From Hermatobates lingyangjiaoensis (Eukaryota; Arthropoda; Insecta; Hemiptera; Hermatobatidae): a stretch of DNA of 64,000 bases. The stretch is taken from contig JAPFBL010000003.1 in NCBI GenBank assembly GCA_026182355.1, positions 992,001-1,056,000 on the forward strand. Reading direction: 5' to 3'. A program made the translations under genes and the position numbers. The notes under the pieces were generated by a model that worked only from the letters and a program-made list of their open reading frames with translations, made no database searches and was not told where the DNA came from. Positions 21,960 through 33,053 of this stretch are shown here, piece after piece; position 1 is the first letter of the stretch, and every line of letters starts with the position of its first letter.

Positions 21960-23041
21960 TACATTGAAATTAGTCACTGAAACTAAGGAAAGACTTGATA
22001 AATACTACGGGGACTCGGCACCATCAATTGCAATGGTTAAGAAGTGGTTTACGGAGTTCCGGTGTGGTCGTACTAGCACTAGTGATGCCGAACGTTCAGG
22101 TCGACCAAAAGAAGTGATCACGCCGGAAATCGTCGATAAAATCCATGAAATGATATTGGATGATCGGAGAATGAAAGTTTGAGAGTTGGCTCATGCTGTA
22201 GTCATCTCAACTGAACGGGTACATCATATTTTACACGAATATTTAGACATGAAAAAACTCTCCGCGAGATGAGTGCAGGATTGCTCACACTTGACCATAA
22301 GCGCAATCGTGTGACCACTTCAAAAGAGTGTTTAGCGATGTTCAGCCGTAATCCAGACGAATTTCTGCGCCGTTGTGTCACTGTGGACGAAACATGTATC
22401 CATCACAACACGCCAGAGACCAAGGAACAATCGAAACAGTGGGTTGCTGTGGGCGAACGTGGACCAAAGAAAGCAAAACAGAGTCTGTCAGCCAACAAGG
22501 TTATGGCCACAGTTTTTGGGATGCACGTGGTGTCATTCACATCGATTACCTCGAGAAAGGTAAAACGATCACTGGTGAATATTATTCAAAGCTTTTGAAG
22601 AGATTCGACGTTGATTTGAAGCAAAAACGGCCACATTTGGCAAAGAAGAAAGTGCTGTTTCATCAAGACAATGCACGTGTGCACACTTGTCTAGTCATGA
22701 TGGCCAAAATCCACGAATTGGGATACGAACTGCTACCCTATCCTGCATATTCTTCTGATTTAGCCCCCTGCGACTATTTTCTGTTTCCAAACCTAAAGAA
22801 ATGGCTGGGCGGTAAGAGATTTGAGTCGAATGAACAAGTCATTACCGAAACAAACGCGTATTTTGAGAGCTTTGAGAAAACGTATTATTTGGAAGGAATA
22901 AAAAAATAGAAAAACGCTGGACTAAATGTATCGAGCTAAAAGGTGACTATGTAGAAAAAGTAAATGTTTCTTTGCCGAAAAATTTTTGTTTTATTTATTT
23001 TTCGTTTCAAAAAGTCACGGACTTATCAAACCGCCCTCGTA
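21960..23041 (+). mobile_element. 5'-truncated mariner element with right ITR
   Basis: The right inverted terminal repeat is intact. On the minus strand from 23039 it reads CGAGGGCGGTTTGATAAGTC, and it is followed by the TA (23040-23041) expected of mariner insertion. No matching left repeat exists upstream of the transposase, so the 5' end is deleted. The ITR and the protein's C-terminal ELKGDYVEK suggest a vertumnana-like mariner. Confidence 0.88.
21970..22968 (+). pseudogene. Mariner transposase pseudogene
   Basis: Mariner transposases cut and paste DNA with a D,D34D catalytic triad. This copy starts inside the N-terminal helix-turn-helix (TKERLDKYYGDSAPSIAMVK) and lacks the first few dozen residues. 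In-frame stops replace an Arg (after DDRRMKV) and the Trp of the WVPRLL motif (after MKKLSAR). A one-base loss near 22275, another shift near 22510 (FW/DARG) and a third near 22905 break the frame. All three catalytic Asp remain: VDET, HQDNA and APCDYFLF. The Trp of the VDETW motif is Cys, and the usual PSDY is PCDY. It is an old inactive copy. The overall match along the length is good. Confidence 0.92.
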
Positions 23042-23139
23042 AATTTGATTAAGAGGAGTTTAGGACAGCCATATAAAGTATATATATTTATGATTTACAT
23101 AGAGAAGGAATATATGAATGAAATTTAACATTTTTAAAA

Positions 23140-23295
23140 CAATAGAAACAGCATTTTTTTCAATAAAATGTAAAAGTTTTGACTTATGATTGAATGTGAA
23201 AGGTTTTGGGGACAAAAATCATTACGTTTTAAACCAGTTTGATATTTTTTTTACTTTTTAGTATAGCAGGGTACAGGCCACTCCTGATTTTGATT
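23140..23295 (+). repeat. Interspersed repeat end X, diverged copy
   Basis: TTTGATATTTTTTTTACTTTTTAG...GGCCACTCC matches the X block at 30.48 kb. It follows the mariner directly and has no coding content. Confidence 0.45.
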
Positions 23296-23799
23296 GTATG
23301 CCATAGTATTGTGGCAGTTTAAACCGTTCATCCACGCTTTAAACTGCTACAATATGTATCACTATACATTTATTACATTCATATGATTGAATATTTAGTA
23401 AGGAAAGAATGAAATTATACCACATTCATTTCGTTAATTCTAGTCACTGTAATATGAGGTATGGTTTTTTATGCAGTATTTTGAACTATTCTATAAATTT
23501 TAAATACAATAATATTACAATACAATAAATACATTGAAAATGTAATAAGTAATCCTTGTATTTTTCAATAATATTTTATTCCTATATTTCTAATATATTT
23601 AATTTAATATATGGTAAAATATACTATATTTTCTAACAAATCATTTTCATTCTAATTTCATAAACGTGAATGTCATCGTGGTTCAATGTAAATCTACATT
23701 AAATATTCTCTTGAATAAGTTTATTTGAAATGTTTTAATGATTTAACAACCACTATATGGCCTCTGAATATCAAAATATAATGAATGAATGTTTTTTAT

Positions 23800-24370
23800 A
23801 ATTATAAAAAACATTTATAATTATAACTCATTTATAAACCGTTTATTTTTGAATCGTTTATTTAAATCGTTTTTTAATGTTTCCCTATATGGTTATCTTT
23901 AAATCGTATTTTATTTATGAATATCGTTTCTCTTATAACTGTTTAACATATAATTTATATATTATATCCTTTTTTGTTTTCGGTTTTTTTTTGATCGATT
24001 AATTTTTTATTTTAATATTTCCGTATACTTTTTCTTTTTCTTGTCTAAATCGTTTTTGCGTTTATATCGTTTTTTCATTTATGATATTTATCTGATTTAA
24101 ATATTTTTGACTGCTTATAACTTTTCTCATCTTTGTTTACTTCATATATACCTTTTTATATATTATATCTCCTTTATATTGTTTTCCCGTTTATATAGAT
24201 ATCTTGTGTCTATCATTTTTACATTAATATAATTGTCCTCATTTATACAACTGTTCTGTTCATTATAGTTTTTCTAGTTTATAATATTATCTCGTATATA
24301 TAGTTTAACTTTTTTTATAATTTATCTCCTGTTTCGGTTTTCTGGTTTTCTCATTTATCTCGTTTTTCAG
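23800..24370 (+). repeat. T-rich degenerate satellite, TTTATATCGTTTT-like units
   Basis: About 570 bp with strong T excess on this strand and many irregular repeats of TTTATNTCGTTT, AATCGTTT and TTTCTC. It ends against family A at 24.4 kb. The spacing is roughly 20-40 bp and irregular, so it may be an eroded minisatellite. Confidence 0.55.
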
Positions 24371-24404
24371 TGTTTCCTTGTTGCTATGTGTGTGTGTGTC
24401 TGGT

Positions 24405-24830
24405 TTATTTTATACTTTACTATATGTAACGTATAGTGTTCGTGAAAAATTTTATTTCGAGATTTTGAAGGATTTACATGTTTTGAAGTCCCCCAAAGTC
24501 GTTTTATGATATTTTTTCGATGATGTCTGCGTGTGTTTGGGTGGGTGGGTATGTAACCAAAAGCTTTTGTACACGTTAAAGTCCACAATCTATTATCGAT
24601 CTAATTCATATTTTAACACAAAATTAGCCTCATATTGTATATAAAACTTGTTGTTTGGGAGTAATTATTCATTATGAGAAAGTCACTTTTTTTTGGCCAA
24701 AATGTGTTCTTAGACTTGTGTTTTCACGTAAACTACAAACTCTAGAGCATTAAGATTTTAGCATTATCTTGAAATCTACAAAAGCATTAACTGAAAAAAA
24801 CTTCAGATTTTTAAAACAAAACGTAAAAAT
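24405..24830 (+). repeat. Interspersed repeat family A, plus copy
   Basis: Starts with TATACTTTACTATATGTAACG, then GTGTTCGTGAAAAA, ACATGTTTTGAAGTCCC, GTCGTTTTATGA, GATGATGTCTGCGTGTG and GGTGGGTGGGTATGTA, and ends around AAAAACTTCAGATTTT. Same block order as 20190-20575. Confidence 0.65.
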
Positions 24831-25150
24831 GTTGACTGATGATTCAATATGACAGCTTATGAGGACAATACGAGCTGTACCGTTTGAGGGATCAAAATTA
24901 AATTATGTCTAAAAATAGAGCCTTATGTGGAGGATGCGCTGAGGAGTTTTTTTTTTTCATTTCCCTTAACCATAAGGGCGTTAGGGCCAATTTTATGTTT
25001 TCAGAATGATTTTTTACGCTAAACGGCTCATTACAGAACTATGAGATTTGGCCAAAAAGTTCAACAAAACATTAGCAATTTCTTTAAAAAAATTTCTTGA
25101 AATTTTAAACACCCCAAGGAGTAATAAAATTATATGTATATTTTTAACAT
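24831..25150. other. Non-coding stretch, probably repeat-derived
   Basis: No gene. It holds a T10 run near 24950. I could not place its boundaries against other copies. Confidence 0.3.
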
Positions 25151-25153
25151 TTC

Positions 25154-25400
25154 TCAGACAAAGTAGGAATATTTTGAAGTCCTTATCGAAAAACATAGGC
25201 TTAAATCTTCAATGTAGCTGTGCGTCATACAAACGACATCAAATATAGCAGATCCACCATTGGGTATAGAGACAAAATCCATGTTCTCTTGTAAGACATT
25301 ATTTCCTAACAGGAAATCTTTACTTTGCCTTTGCAATGATTATTACTGCTGTAGTAATACCAATGATATTACGAGTACATCATTCTGTGGTTCACAAAAA
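25154..25400 (-). repeat. Repeat block B, inverted copy with remnant frame
   Basis: The minus-strand frame (25154-25336) contains NNVLQENMDFVSIPNGGSA, alignable with NNLLQENMAFVPIPS in the 27.8 kb copy and NILLQENMASVQMASG at 20.86 kb. Three copies in two orientations share this peptide, so it probably derives from a TE protein that I cannot identify. Confidence 0.5.
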
Positions 25401-25439
25401 TAATTTTCTTAACTATTATTTATAAAACGAAATTAACAT

Positions 25440-25975
25440 AATACGAAGAATGCAGACTCTATCTGACAGTTGCAGAAACCTTTGATCGCATTCAGTCTGA
25501 AAGTAAAGCAATCACCTTGAAGAGGACAAAAATTTGCAAACCATACCAATAACTAACAGAGGCGAAAGAGAATTTTCGAAGAAAAATGTTGATGTTGGAT
25601 AAAGAAAGTAGACTACAAAGGTTATATTATATATGTAAAAGGAAAAAGGGAAACTATAGAGGTCACATACGGCAGCACTGCTCAGGCCCAATCGGTCTCA
25701 GTAGATCCTAATAATAACAACCTCTCTGATATTTCAAGATCAGTGGTTTAATTGACAGTCTAATTGACTAAATATTTACAGCTACAATAAAACAAATGAG
25801 ATCATTCAATAGATTATCTATAAGTTGATCATACTTCACCAGAATATATATTATAATTCATAACGCCAGAAAAATAAGTCTGAAAGTCAATTGTTTGCTT
25901 AGAAGTTTCATGGTATGTTTAACTATTGTAAAATTGAGTGTATGCCACTACGAATTTTTTTTTATCAGAATAAAT
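25440..25975 (+). mobile_element. LINE 3' end, degenerate copy 1
   Basis: GAATGCAGACTCTATCTGAC...CAGAAACC is a decayed form of the Cys-rich C-terminal motif better seen at 27.0 kb. It is followed by a 3' UTR ending in the X block (GTAAAATTGAGTGTATGCCAC at about 25930). The 5' part of the LINE is missing, as expected from incomplete reverse transcription. Confidence 0.5.
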
Positions 25976-26990
25976 TGGAATTGCTATTAGGATTGAAAAA
26001 AGAATTTCTATTTAAATGTTAATAAAAGAAACTAGAAAATATTTTAAAAATTTAATATATGTAAGAAGATAAAATTTATTTTAAAGTTAAAAAAGGATAC
26101 GCAAATCATCCATATTTTATTATGTGTTTCATCACGTCTTGGATGGCTGCATAACAAATGTGTTAAAGTATCGATCATGTTGATAAGATAACACATCTGA
26201 GTGCTAGATGTATAGTTCTCGGTGTGTTTATGAGCCCAATTGTTTTTGGTAGTACAAGACATGGAAAAAGTTCTTTTCCAATCTTTCAAAAACCATATAC
26301 TAATTTTAAGCCACATTTAAGGTGATTGATTAAGTTTAAAAATTTGCATTAGATATCAAGAAAATATTTTATGAGCTTTAAAATATTTGAAGGGTAATAT
26401 GATTCACTTAAAGAAATCACTCTGGACTGCTTCTTGGATATTCAAGGAACTTTTGATGTCATTAGAATTCAGTGAATCAAAACTCATATATAGATGCATT
26501 GATCCAAGAACACATTCTAAGACAGTGTGTTAGATTACCACAGTCTAACGAATGATTGAGTACTGGAAGTATAGGTAGTACCACAACTGAAATTGCGACT
26601 ACACAAACTGTCCTCAGGGAGTTGTGCTATCAACCTTGTTGTAGTGATTAGTTGTGGATGGCTATTGTATACTCTAAAAATAAAGGTTTCCATACAGAAG
26701 AAAATGTTTATGATCTTATTATTATAAAAGGAGGAATATCTAACTGTAAATCCAGTTAATTATTAATATTTAAATAGTCCATTAAATAATGAAAACAGTG
26801 TAAATAAATTTGATTTTCATATGAGTACCTGGAAACAAGGAAATATCTGGGAATGAGTTAGTAAACAATTTGGAAATGTTTGGAACCATGCAAATATCTT
26901 GCAGTTTCACGCTTTTTTACACTACACACCTGAACTCTGACAGGAATGAAACTGACAAATATATTGAAAAGACAGCAGGTAAAAGTAATC
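25976..26990. other. AT-rich DNA without recognised gene
   Basis: No feature supported. A minus-strand frame at 26044-26316 looks non-coding. A possible further LINE tail near 26580-26680 is too diverged to call. Confidence 0.4.
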
Positions 26991-26994
26991 TGTA

Positions 26995-27400
26995 TTAGAC
27001 ATCGTACGAAGAATACAGACTCTGTGTCTGGAAGAGGCAGAAAACATTGATCACATTATATCTGAATGCAAGCAAATCGCCTTGGAGAGGATAAACATTT
27101 TCGTCAAATCATACCTAAAGAAATCAAAGTAAGGGATACTTCTCCATGTACAATTATGAAGATCATTAAAAAACTTAAAATCTGAAGTTCAATTTAGTTG
27201 CAACCATGGAATTTACAATATAACTGGTTATAAGTGATTATAGCCGTATACAAATAATGTATTACTTATTAATATGTATGTATAGCCACATTAAAATAAA
27301 ACAAAAAATTATTTGTTTGTCAACAAGTTTTATATTATGTTTGCTAATAGTAAAATTGAGTACACTCCACTCTAGATTTTTTCGTTGAGTTAAATATATC
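26995..27400 (+). mobile_element. LINE 3' end with CRLC zinc-knuckle remnant, copy 2
   Basis: GAATACAGACTCTGTGTCTG...GCAGAAAACATTGATCAC...TGAATGCAAG encodes, with small corrections suggested by the other copies, the pattern C-R-L-C...E-A-E-T-I-D-H-I...E-C. This is the zinc-knuckle type C-terminus found after the RNase H region in some Jockey-superfamily LINEs. The 3' UTR runs to the X block at about 27335-27395. No reverse transcriptase is present. Confidence 0.6.
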
Positions 27401-27437
27401 ATTCATGTTTTTACATGAATATTATTTGGACGTTGTG

Positions 27438-27960
27438 ACAGATTTACACATGTTTTGTGGTCTCTGAATTTATTTTTGGCTCTTTTAATGATGTGCGCAT
27501 TCCACACTAAAAGTTTTTAGAATCATATATTAGTTAAGTATTTAAGAAAAAAATCTGGAGTGGCCTACACTCAACTTTACTGTAAGAAAACATAATATCA
27601 AACTTCTTCGGTACATAATATATAATGTCCCATTTAGGTATAATATAAATGTCTAAATGAGAGATGCTTATTAGTCTTTCATTCCTGGAGGTAGTACAGA
27701 TAGTGATTGATCCACTTATCGATATATATGCCTATTTTGGTATATCTCATCACTGATGAATATAGTAAAACGACAGCAGTAATAACATTTTTGAAAAGCC
27801 AAAGTGAAAATTTCGTGTCACGAAATAATCTCCTGCAAGAGAACATGGCTTTTGTTCCAATACCCAGTAAAATCTCTTGCATAGTTTATCTGACCTCCTT
27901 ATATATTCAAGGTTTAAGACAGTTTCCTATTTTATCTAAAAATGTCAGAAACATGTAAGA
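27438..27960 (+). repeat. Composite repeat A-X'-B, copy 2
   Basis: A shortened A block (27438-27545), X' (27548-27620, GGAGTGGCCTACACTCAAC) and B (27621-27960) follow the order seen at 20.19-20.95 kb. The B block has an open 83-codon frame (27707-27958) containing NNLLQENMAFVPIPS, which resembles the other B copies. The transposon family is unknown. Confidence 0.6.
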
Positions 27961-28640
27961 AAAAGGTCGTTTTAATTTAAGATGTAAGGTAATTTCATTT
28001 ATTATTTGTTTAAATTATGTTTTAATGTTTAATGTTTATGTTTTATGTTTAAATTATGTTTAATAACATACTGTGATAGGTATTTTAGGACAACTTTTAA
28101 CATTTTTAAAGCTCGATAGGAGTAACCACAATATTTCAGACCAAAATTCATAAGATAAAGATTCGTATTTAGCGTATTTAAAAAAAAAATCCCATAACAG
28201 TTTGAGAATATATAGTTTATGAAACAGTCAGGCCAAACTGAAGACTTTGAAATTCATTGATAATAAGTCAAAATTACTTTGACAATGTCCGATCTCTCAT
28301 TAAAATCTGGTCAGTAAGAAAAAGTTAACTCGCATGTGAGTACTTGGACAAAGGGAAACGCAGGGGAAAAAAGGTTTAACCCAAACAACAAACTCTCTGA
28401 CGTCTATCTCTTATGCACAACACCCACTATCTTTCTCATGGATAAAATTAATGAATGGCTAAGAGGGTAACATAAAAGCTGGCTAGAGCAATTAGTTCTG
28501 ATTTAGCCAGATAATATCAATCCAACAGAAGTTAATTTTTTTAACATCTTTATTTAGAAATATACAACTACTTATATTTTTCTGTAACAAGAATACGTAG
28601 TAAGAGTAACACAAATAGCTTTGATACACATGATTATAGA
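27961..28640. other. AT-rich non-coding DNA
   Basis: Contains short repeats of TTATGTTTAA (28010-28065). No gene recognised. Confidence 0.4.
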
Positions 28641-28679
28641 AGGAAACACACTGATTCAACTTGTCACTTGGTTTTTTCT

Positions 28680-29720
28680 TTGTTGTAGATTATCGTAGCA
28701 GTAGATTCATCGGCGATATTCTCTTGGGTCGTCTAGAGTGATTCTGAGAAGGTATGGAAGAAGCATGTTTTATACAAATAGACGGGTGAGAGGACACTTT
28801 GATCTGAAAATTTTTTGTGACATATTAAGGAGAATTAGTGATAGTGCGGAGAATTTTGGATGGAATGACTCTATTTTATGAATGTTTGAAGGTTTTGCAC
28901 AATTCCATTGTTCAAGTCCATAAGTCCAGATCGGACTCCGTAAGTTTTTGTATAACAGCACTTTTGTTATGAAGCGTCATTTTGGAGTATATTTCTGTAG
29001 TCTGTGTATTTCTGAGAAGTCTGTACAGTAATATGAATCGTCATTTTATGTCAAATCTTTTCAGTCGGTCATGATTCAGGGTTCCATGTTAGTCGTTTGT
29101 CAATGAAGAGCCCCAAGTATCTGACATCTGCAGTTGGAGGAGAGCGTTATTCAGAGCGATATTGTGACATAGTGCATTTTTAATATAAATATTCATGAGT
29201 ACTTATAATTTTTTTGAAAATACAAATTTTTCAGCCAGGTTTCCCGTAATGTAGATGTTCTGGAAGGTCATTAGCGGTGATAATGAGGTCAAAGTTCGAG
29301 ATAAGACTGCTCTGTCATCCGTCAAAATACAAAAAAGCGTTTGAGGATGCAGAGGAATAATAAAGGTGTCAGTTGTATAGAACTGGACTTAGTATGCTAC
29401 CCTGAGTTACTCCAGTTTGAAGAGAGAAGCTCGTGAATAGTGCAGTGTCTATAGATATTTCTGAGTATCTCTTAGAAAGATAAGATTTCCAAATTAGGTA
29501 GTATGTTAAGGGAAGAAAACTTTTTAGCTTCATCAGCAAAACCTTGATGCTAAACACGATCGAATACTTGCTAACAATACTGGAACACTGTATTGACCTT
29601 GCTATAATGCATAGATAATTTCATCTATTATTCTGCCACGTTGTTGGATAGTGCTGTACTCTAAGCGAATGCCAAACAAATCAGACTTAAAGAGATTTAA
29701 TTAAGTTTGCGAAGAAAAAT
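28680..29720 (-). pseudogene. Jockey-clade LINE reverse transcriptase remnant
   Basis: Jockey elements copy themselves by target-primed reverse transcription. Minus-strand pieces appear in correct order. 29720-29560 holds a GFRLEYSTIQQ-like block. 29557-29369 has LKSFLPLTYYLIWKSYLSKR and TGVTQGSILSPVLYN, the fingers/palm motif. Around 29310-29260 a decayed active site reads TDD where FADD is expected. 28961-28770 has LLYKNLRSPIWTYGLEQW, the C-terminal end of the RT domain. The 5' half (gag and endonuclease) is missing, and frameshifts and stops are frequent. It is inactive. Confidence 0.82.
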
Positions 29721-29740
29721 TTGCAAGTAGAAATTAACAT

Positions 29741-30540
29741 CATACGAAGAATGCAGACAGACTATGCATGGAAGGAGCAGAAACCATTAAACATATTGTA
29801 TGTGAAGGGAGATAATCACCTTTAACAGAATAAAATTTCCAGCAAATCATAATTAAAACTAATATGTGGGGGGGGGGGGGGGGTTAGCTCAGTGGTATGT
29901 TAACGTAGTCTGGGCTGGCAGTCCGGGGTTCGATCCTCGGGATTTGTTGTCCGACGGACAGGACGTTAAGCCATCGGTTCCGAGCCTGTACGATGTCAGG
30001 TACTCGTTAGAGATCCCTATTAGAAATGCACTTGAGTTAGGCAAAATTTAGAACTCTCAATGTAGAATCTGTACAATCACTGTTCAAACAAAAAGTCGGT
30101 AAATGGCTGACGTTATCACCCGCTAGGGGTCAGTTTAAACAATAAAACAAAAAAAAATATGTAGGCGATACCTCCCTAAGAACAATTACGAAGATAGCTA
30201 GAGAACTTAAAATCTAAAGTTGAATTTAGAAAGGACAAAGGTAAGAATAATAGAGCAGTTATGGCCACGGTGAAGAAAACTCATACTCCCACATTAAAAC
30301 TTATAATATATTAATACTAGAGAAAACTTTAAACTGATAAAATAAATAGACCCACATTAAAGCAAATGAAATCATTAAATTAATTATTCATAAGTTTGAT
30401 ATATTTTACTGAAGTATTATGTATATTTACAGGATAGACTCATTAAATTAAACCAAGCATAAATGATTTGTCAACTAGTTTGATATTATATTCACTTATA
30501 GTAAAGTTGAGTGCCGGCCACTCCAGACTTTTTGTTTGGT
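29741..30540 (+). mobile_element. LINE 3' end, copy 3, split by a SINE
   Basis: GAAGAATGCAGAC...GGAGCAGAAACCATTAAACA (29747-29800) is the same C-terminal LINE motif as at 27.0 kb. The LINE resumes at 30156 (GTAGGCGATACCTCC, AAACTTAAAATCTAAAG matched at 27.18 kb) and ends in the X block at 30476-30535. The intervening 288 bp is a SINE with target duplication. Confidence 0.65.
29868..30155 (+). mobile_element. tRNA-derived SINE, copy 2, nested in a LINE
   Basis: Starts with a G16 run, then A box TTAGCTCAGTGGTATG and B box GGTTCGATCC (29927-29936). The body ends in CCCGCTAGGGGTCAG and an A-rich tail. AATATGT flanks it on both sides (29861-29867 and 30156-30162), matching a single copy in the uninterrupted LINE reading. 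The well-kept boxes suggest it is younger than copy 4. The G16 head is longer than a tRNA 5' end and may be slippage. Confidence 0.92.
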
Positions 30541-30784
30541 TTAGTATTTCATATTTGTTTTCTTAGTCCTACATAGACTGTCTATTAGTCTGTTGGGACG
30601 AAGGTCCTGTTAATACAATTACGGTTCTTACTTCTATAAAATATGCGATGACATATTAGTTAATGAAGTACTAACAACTTTCCAACTGACCTCAAATATT
30701 TCAAAAGAGTTACATGTAATTTCCAAAATATAATCAAATAATAGCCACATCTGGTGACAGCTTGTTCTAAATAGAATTAACTTA

Positions 30785-30975
30785 AAAAGCACACTTACTG
30801 AATTCTCAATATATTTCGAACTGTTGTTTGTCATCAACAATAAATTACACAAAGCACGAAACAGAAAAAGGAATAAAAAGCACATGTTGACGAACAACAG
30901 TTCGAAATATTATAAATTGAGTAAGTGTGCTTTTTATTCCTTTTTCAGTGTTGTGTTTTGTGTAATTTAAAGTTT
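30785..30975. mobile_element. PLE-type inverted repeat with decayed hammerhead motifs
   Basis: Arms 30785-30838 and 30885-30938 are reverse complements. A second nested inverted pair (30840-30883 and 30934-30975; AAATTACACAAAGCACGAAA versus its complement) overlaps them. Each main arm has a motif of the 6.59 kb type: 30811-30837 (-) and 30887-30910 (+), with TTGATGA or TTGACGA in place of CTGANGA, stem GAAC/GTTC, GAAATAT. The C-to-T change in the core should abolish cleavage. Confidence 0.65.
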
Positions 30976-31540
30976 TATAGTCCATGTGGACTGTTTATTC
31001 AATTTAGTAGTAGTAACTTAAGTTAGAGCTGAATAATAAATTTGCACTTTGTAATTGTGTTCTTGAACTGTATCCCTGAGTAACCTGTTGACTCCACAAG
31101 TTATGAAATCAAAGTACGGTTTATACTTCGTCATATGACATTCTAAGATACAACTTATAGCCTCCCTACAGTAACTGACCTCTTTAGAGTCAGAACACTA
31201 TGGTAAACTTGTCAAACATATGTTATCGTCCTTGTGACTTTGTCGGGAACCATTCTAGAATTGGTAAGATTCTATTGTACAATTTCATGCTATAGGTATT
31301 ATAGGTCCATTTTTATTTCACTTAATTATAATAATATCTTTATAAATTACCATATGTCTTACTTTCAACACAAAAATAGTGGATTCGTTCCAATAATTAG
31401 GGTGAGCAGCTTGGTGCCTAGGACGACTTCAATCTGAAATACGTTTCTGTAAATAGAGCGTATCTTACAGCTCATAATTCATACAAGGTTATTGCTAAAA
31501 AATGTTAATGCTTTCTGAACTAGATAAACTGAAAGATTTT
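30976..31540. other. Non-coding DNA
   Basis: No feature recognised. A 67-codon frame at 31234-31437 has no domain. Confidence 0.4.
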
Positions 31541-31559
31541 AGTTTTGATAAGGCATGAA

Positions 31560-31735
31560 TCATTGGTGGAGTACGGCTGGTCAGTGTTGCCACAATCTTG
31601 CGGCGTCCTAGATTCTGTAGATGCCAGCCTGGGGGTGTTTTTGAGGGAGGGAGCGTGGGTGGCATCACTTCCGGTGGGCGGAGCTCCTCTCAGCCAATCA
31701 TACTCTCCTCTCCACTCCTCCCCACTTAGCCACCA
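31560..31735 (-). promoter_or_regulatory. GC-rich promoter-like island (ETS, GC box, CCAAT)
   Basis: Within 31 bp lie an ETS site CTTCCGG (31668-31674), a GC box GGGCGG (31676-31681) and a CCAAT box in AGCCAATCA (31694-31698), inside a 170-bp GC-rich island. On the minus strand the order is ATTGG, CCGCCC, CCGGAAG, which suits a TATA-less promoter firing toward the Sox exon 13 kb away. A 71-codon plus-strand frame here (31545-31760) shows no domain. The promoter role is inference. Confidence 0.4.
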
Positions 31736-31740
31736 TAAAT

Positions 31741-33000
31741 TAATCAGACTTTCCCTTTAAATTAATTTTAATTCAATTATCACTATTATTTTGCTAAAAC
31801 CCTAGAATATAAATTTATTTATCTGCAGTAATTACAAATAATTTAGTCAACTATATACCATTATTCAACCATTTGGTTTGTGGCATGTGGTACTGTAGGG
31901 GGACTTCAGTTTGGGTACCACATTATACTTAAAAAAAATGGTATAATTGTATTCATATTGATTATTCTATAGTCCAAAATGCATCTGTTGAGATAATTAT
32001 ATTGTTACAAATTTCTGTACAGAATAAAACTGTTTGTAATCCAGGAGTTCATAAATTTGTACAGTGTGACAGTAGTGTCTGCTACTTCAAAGTCAGATCT
32101 CTGATCTCCCTTCTGAGCGGTAGTAACTAACTACTGCCGCAGATGAGGAACTGTATAACTAAAATGTATTCAACGCACAACCATAAATAAATGCCAAAAT
32201 AAGCCATCAGAAAATAAATATCAGCTAAATTCTATTCATTGGGTTCTCCACCTTCGCTTGCATTCATTGGCTTTGCCATTGGGATTTTCCATCGGCATTC
32301 AAGTCTATTGTATCTCCCATCGGGGTCTTGGACGAATAAAATCCGACCAATTGCAATTACATTATGCGAATCGAAAAGCTTAAATTAAATCTAAAAGTTT
32401 TAAAATGAAATGGCAAACTGAGTGGGTAAGATTCTGCTGGTTCTAAGTTATCAGTTATAAAAAATGAAGATAAAAATACCTACTCATACTTCGGCTTGTT
32501 AGTTTATCAATTTTAGGTTATTTGAAATCAGCTTAAGACTGCTTCAAGTATAAATGGTTCATTAACCAATTAGCTAATTACTCATTATGCAATCATCTAA
32601 AATAATTTAGAGAAGTAAAAAGTTAAAAGTAGTCCAGTTAAGGGAGGGGATAATAGGAGAGTACTTCTTTGACAATCTTGAGAAGTTAGCATCCACTGGT
32701 ATCAGGGATCTGTCTAGATTTATTGTTCTCTCGAGATGGTTCGAATGGACCAGGGACGTGGGAGAATAGCCCCAATTCTCTTTTTGTGGTATCACAAGGG
32801 GCCGGCTTGCGGCTTATGTGTGTTCTCTCTCGGGACGGCCACTATAACCTAACTAACCTAAGGAAGAGGACTACACATATTTAATGGCAATGTGAGAGAG
32901 AAGTAGAGGAGTAGTGAATCTATTAGCTAATTTGAAGGATAGAGAGGAGAAAGAGTGACGGATAAGAGATTTGATAGTGTTATAACCTCTATGAGGCCAG
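31741..33000. other. Non-coding DNA
   Basis: No gene recognised. A mildly GC-rich part at 32640-32960 carries no motif I can support beyond chance. Confidence 0.4.
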
Positions 33001-33025
33001 TCTGCTACTTGTCCTTTACCCTCTC

Positions 33026-33053
33026 TATCAATCACTCATTATCTATCAATCAC
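33026..33053 (-). promoter_or_regulatory. Two identical Exd/Pbx-Hox-type sites
   Basis: TATCAATCAC occurs at 33026-33035 and 33044-33053, 18 bp apart. Each contains ATCAATCA, the complement of TGATTGAT, the composite Exd/Pbx-Hox binding core. Spacing is close to two helical turns. Function is inferred from the motif only. Confidence 0.4.

Noticed and set aside
29866..30051. Functional tRNA gene at the TTAGCTCAGTGG sequence
   Set aside because: It has A and B boxes but cannot fold as a complete tRNA, and it continues into a shared SINE body with target duplications.
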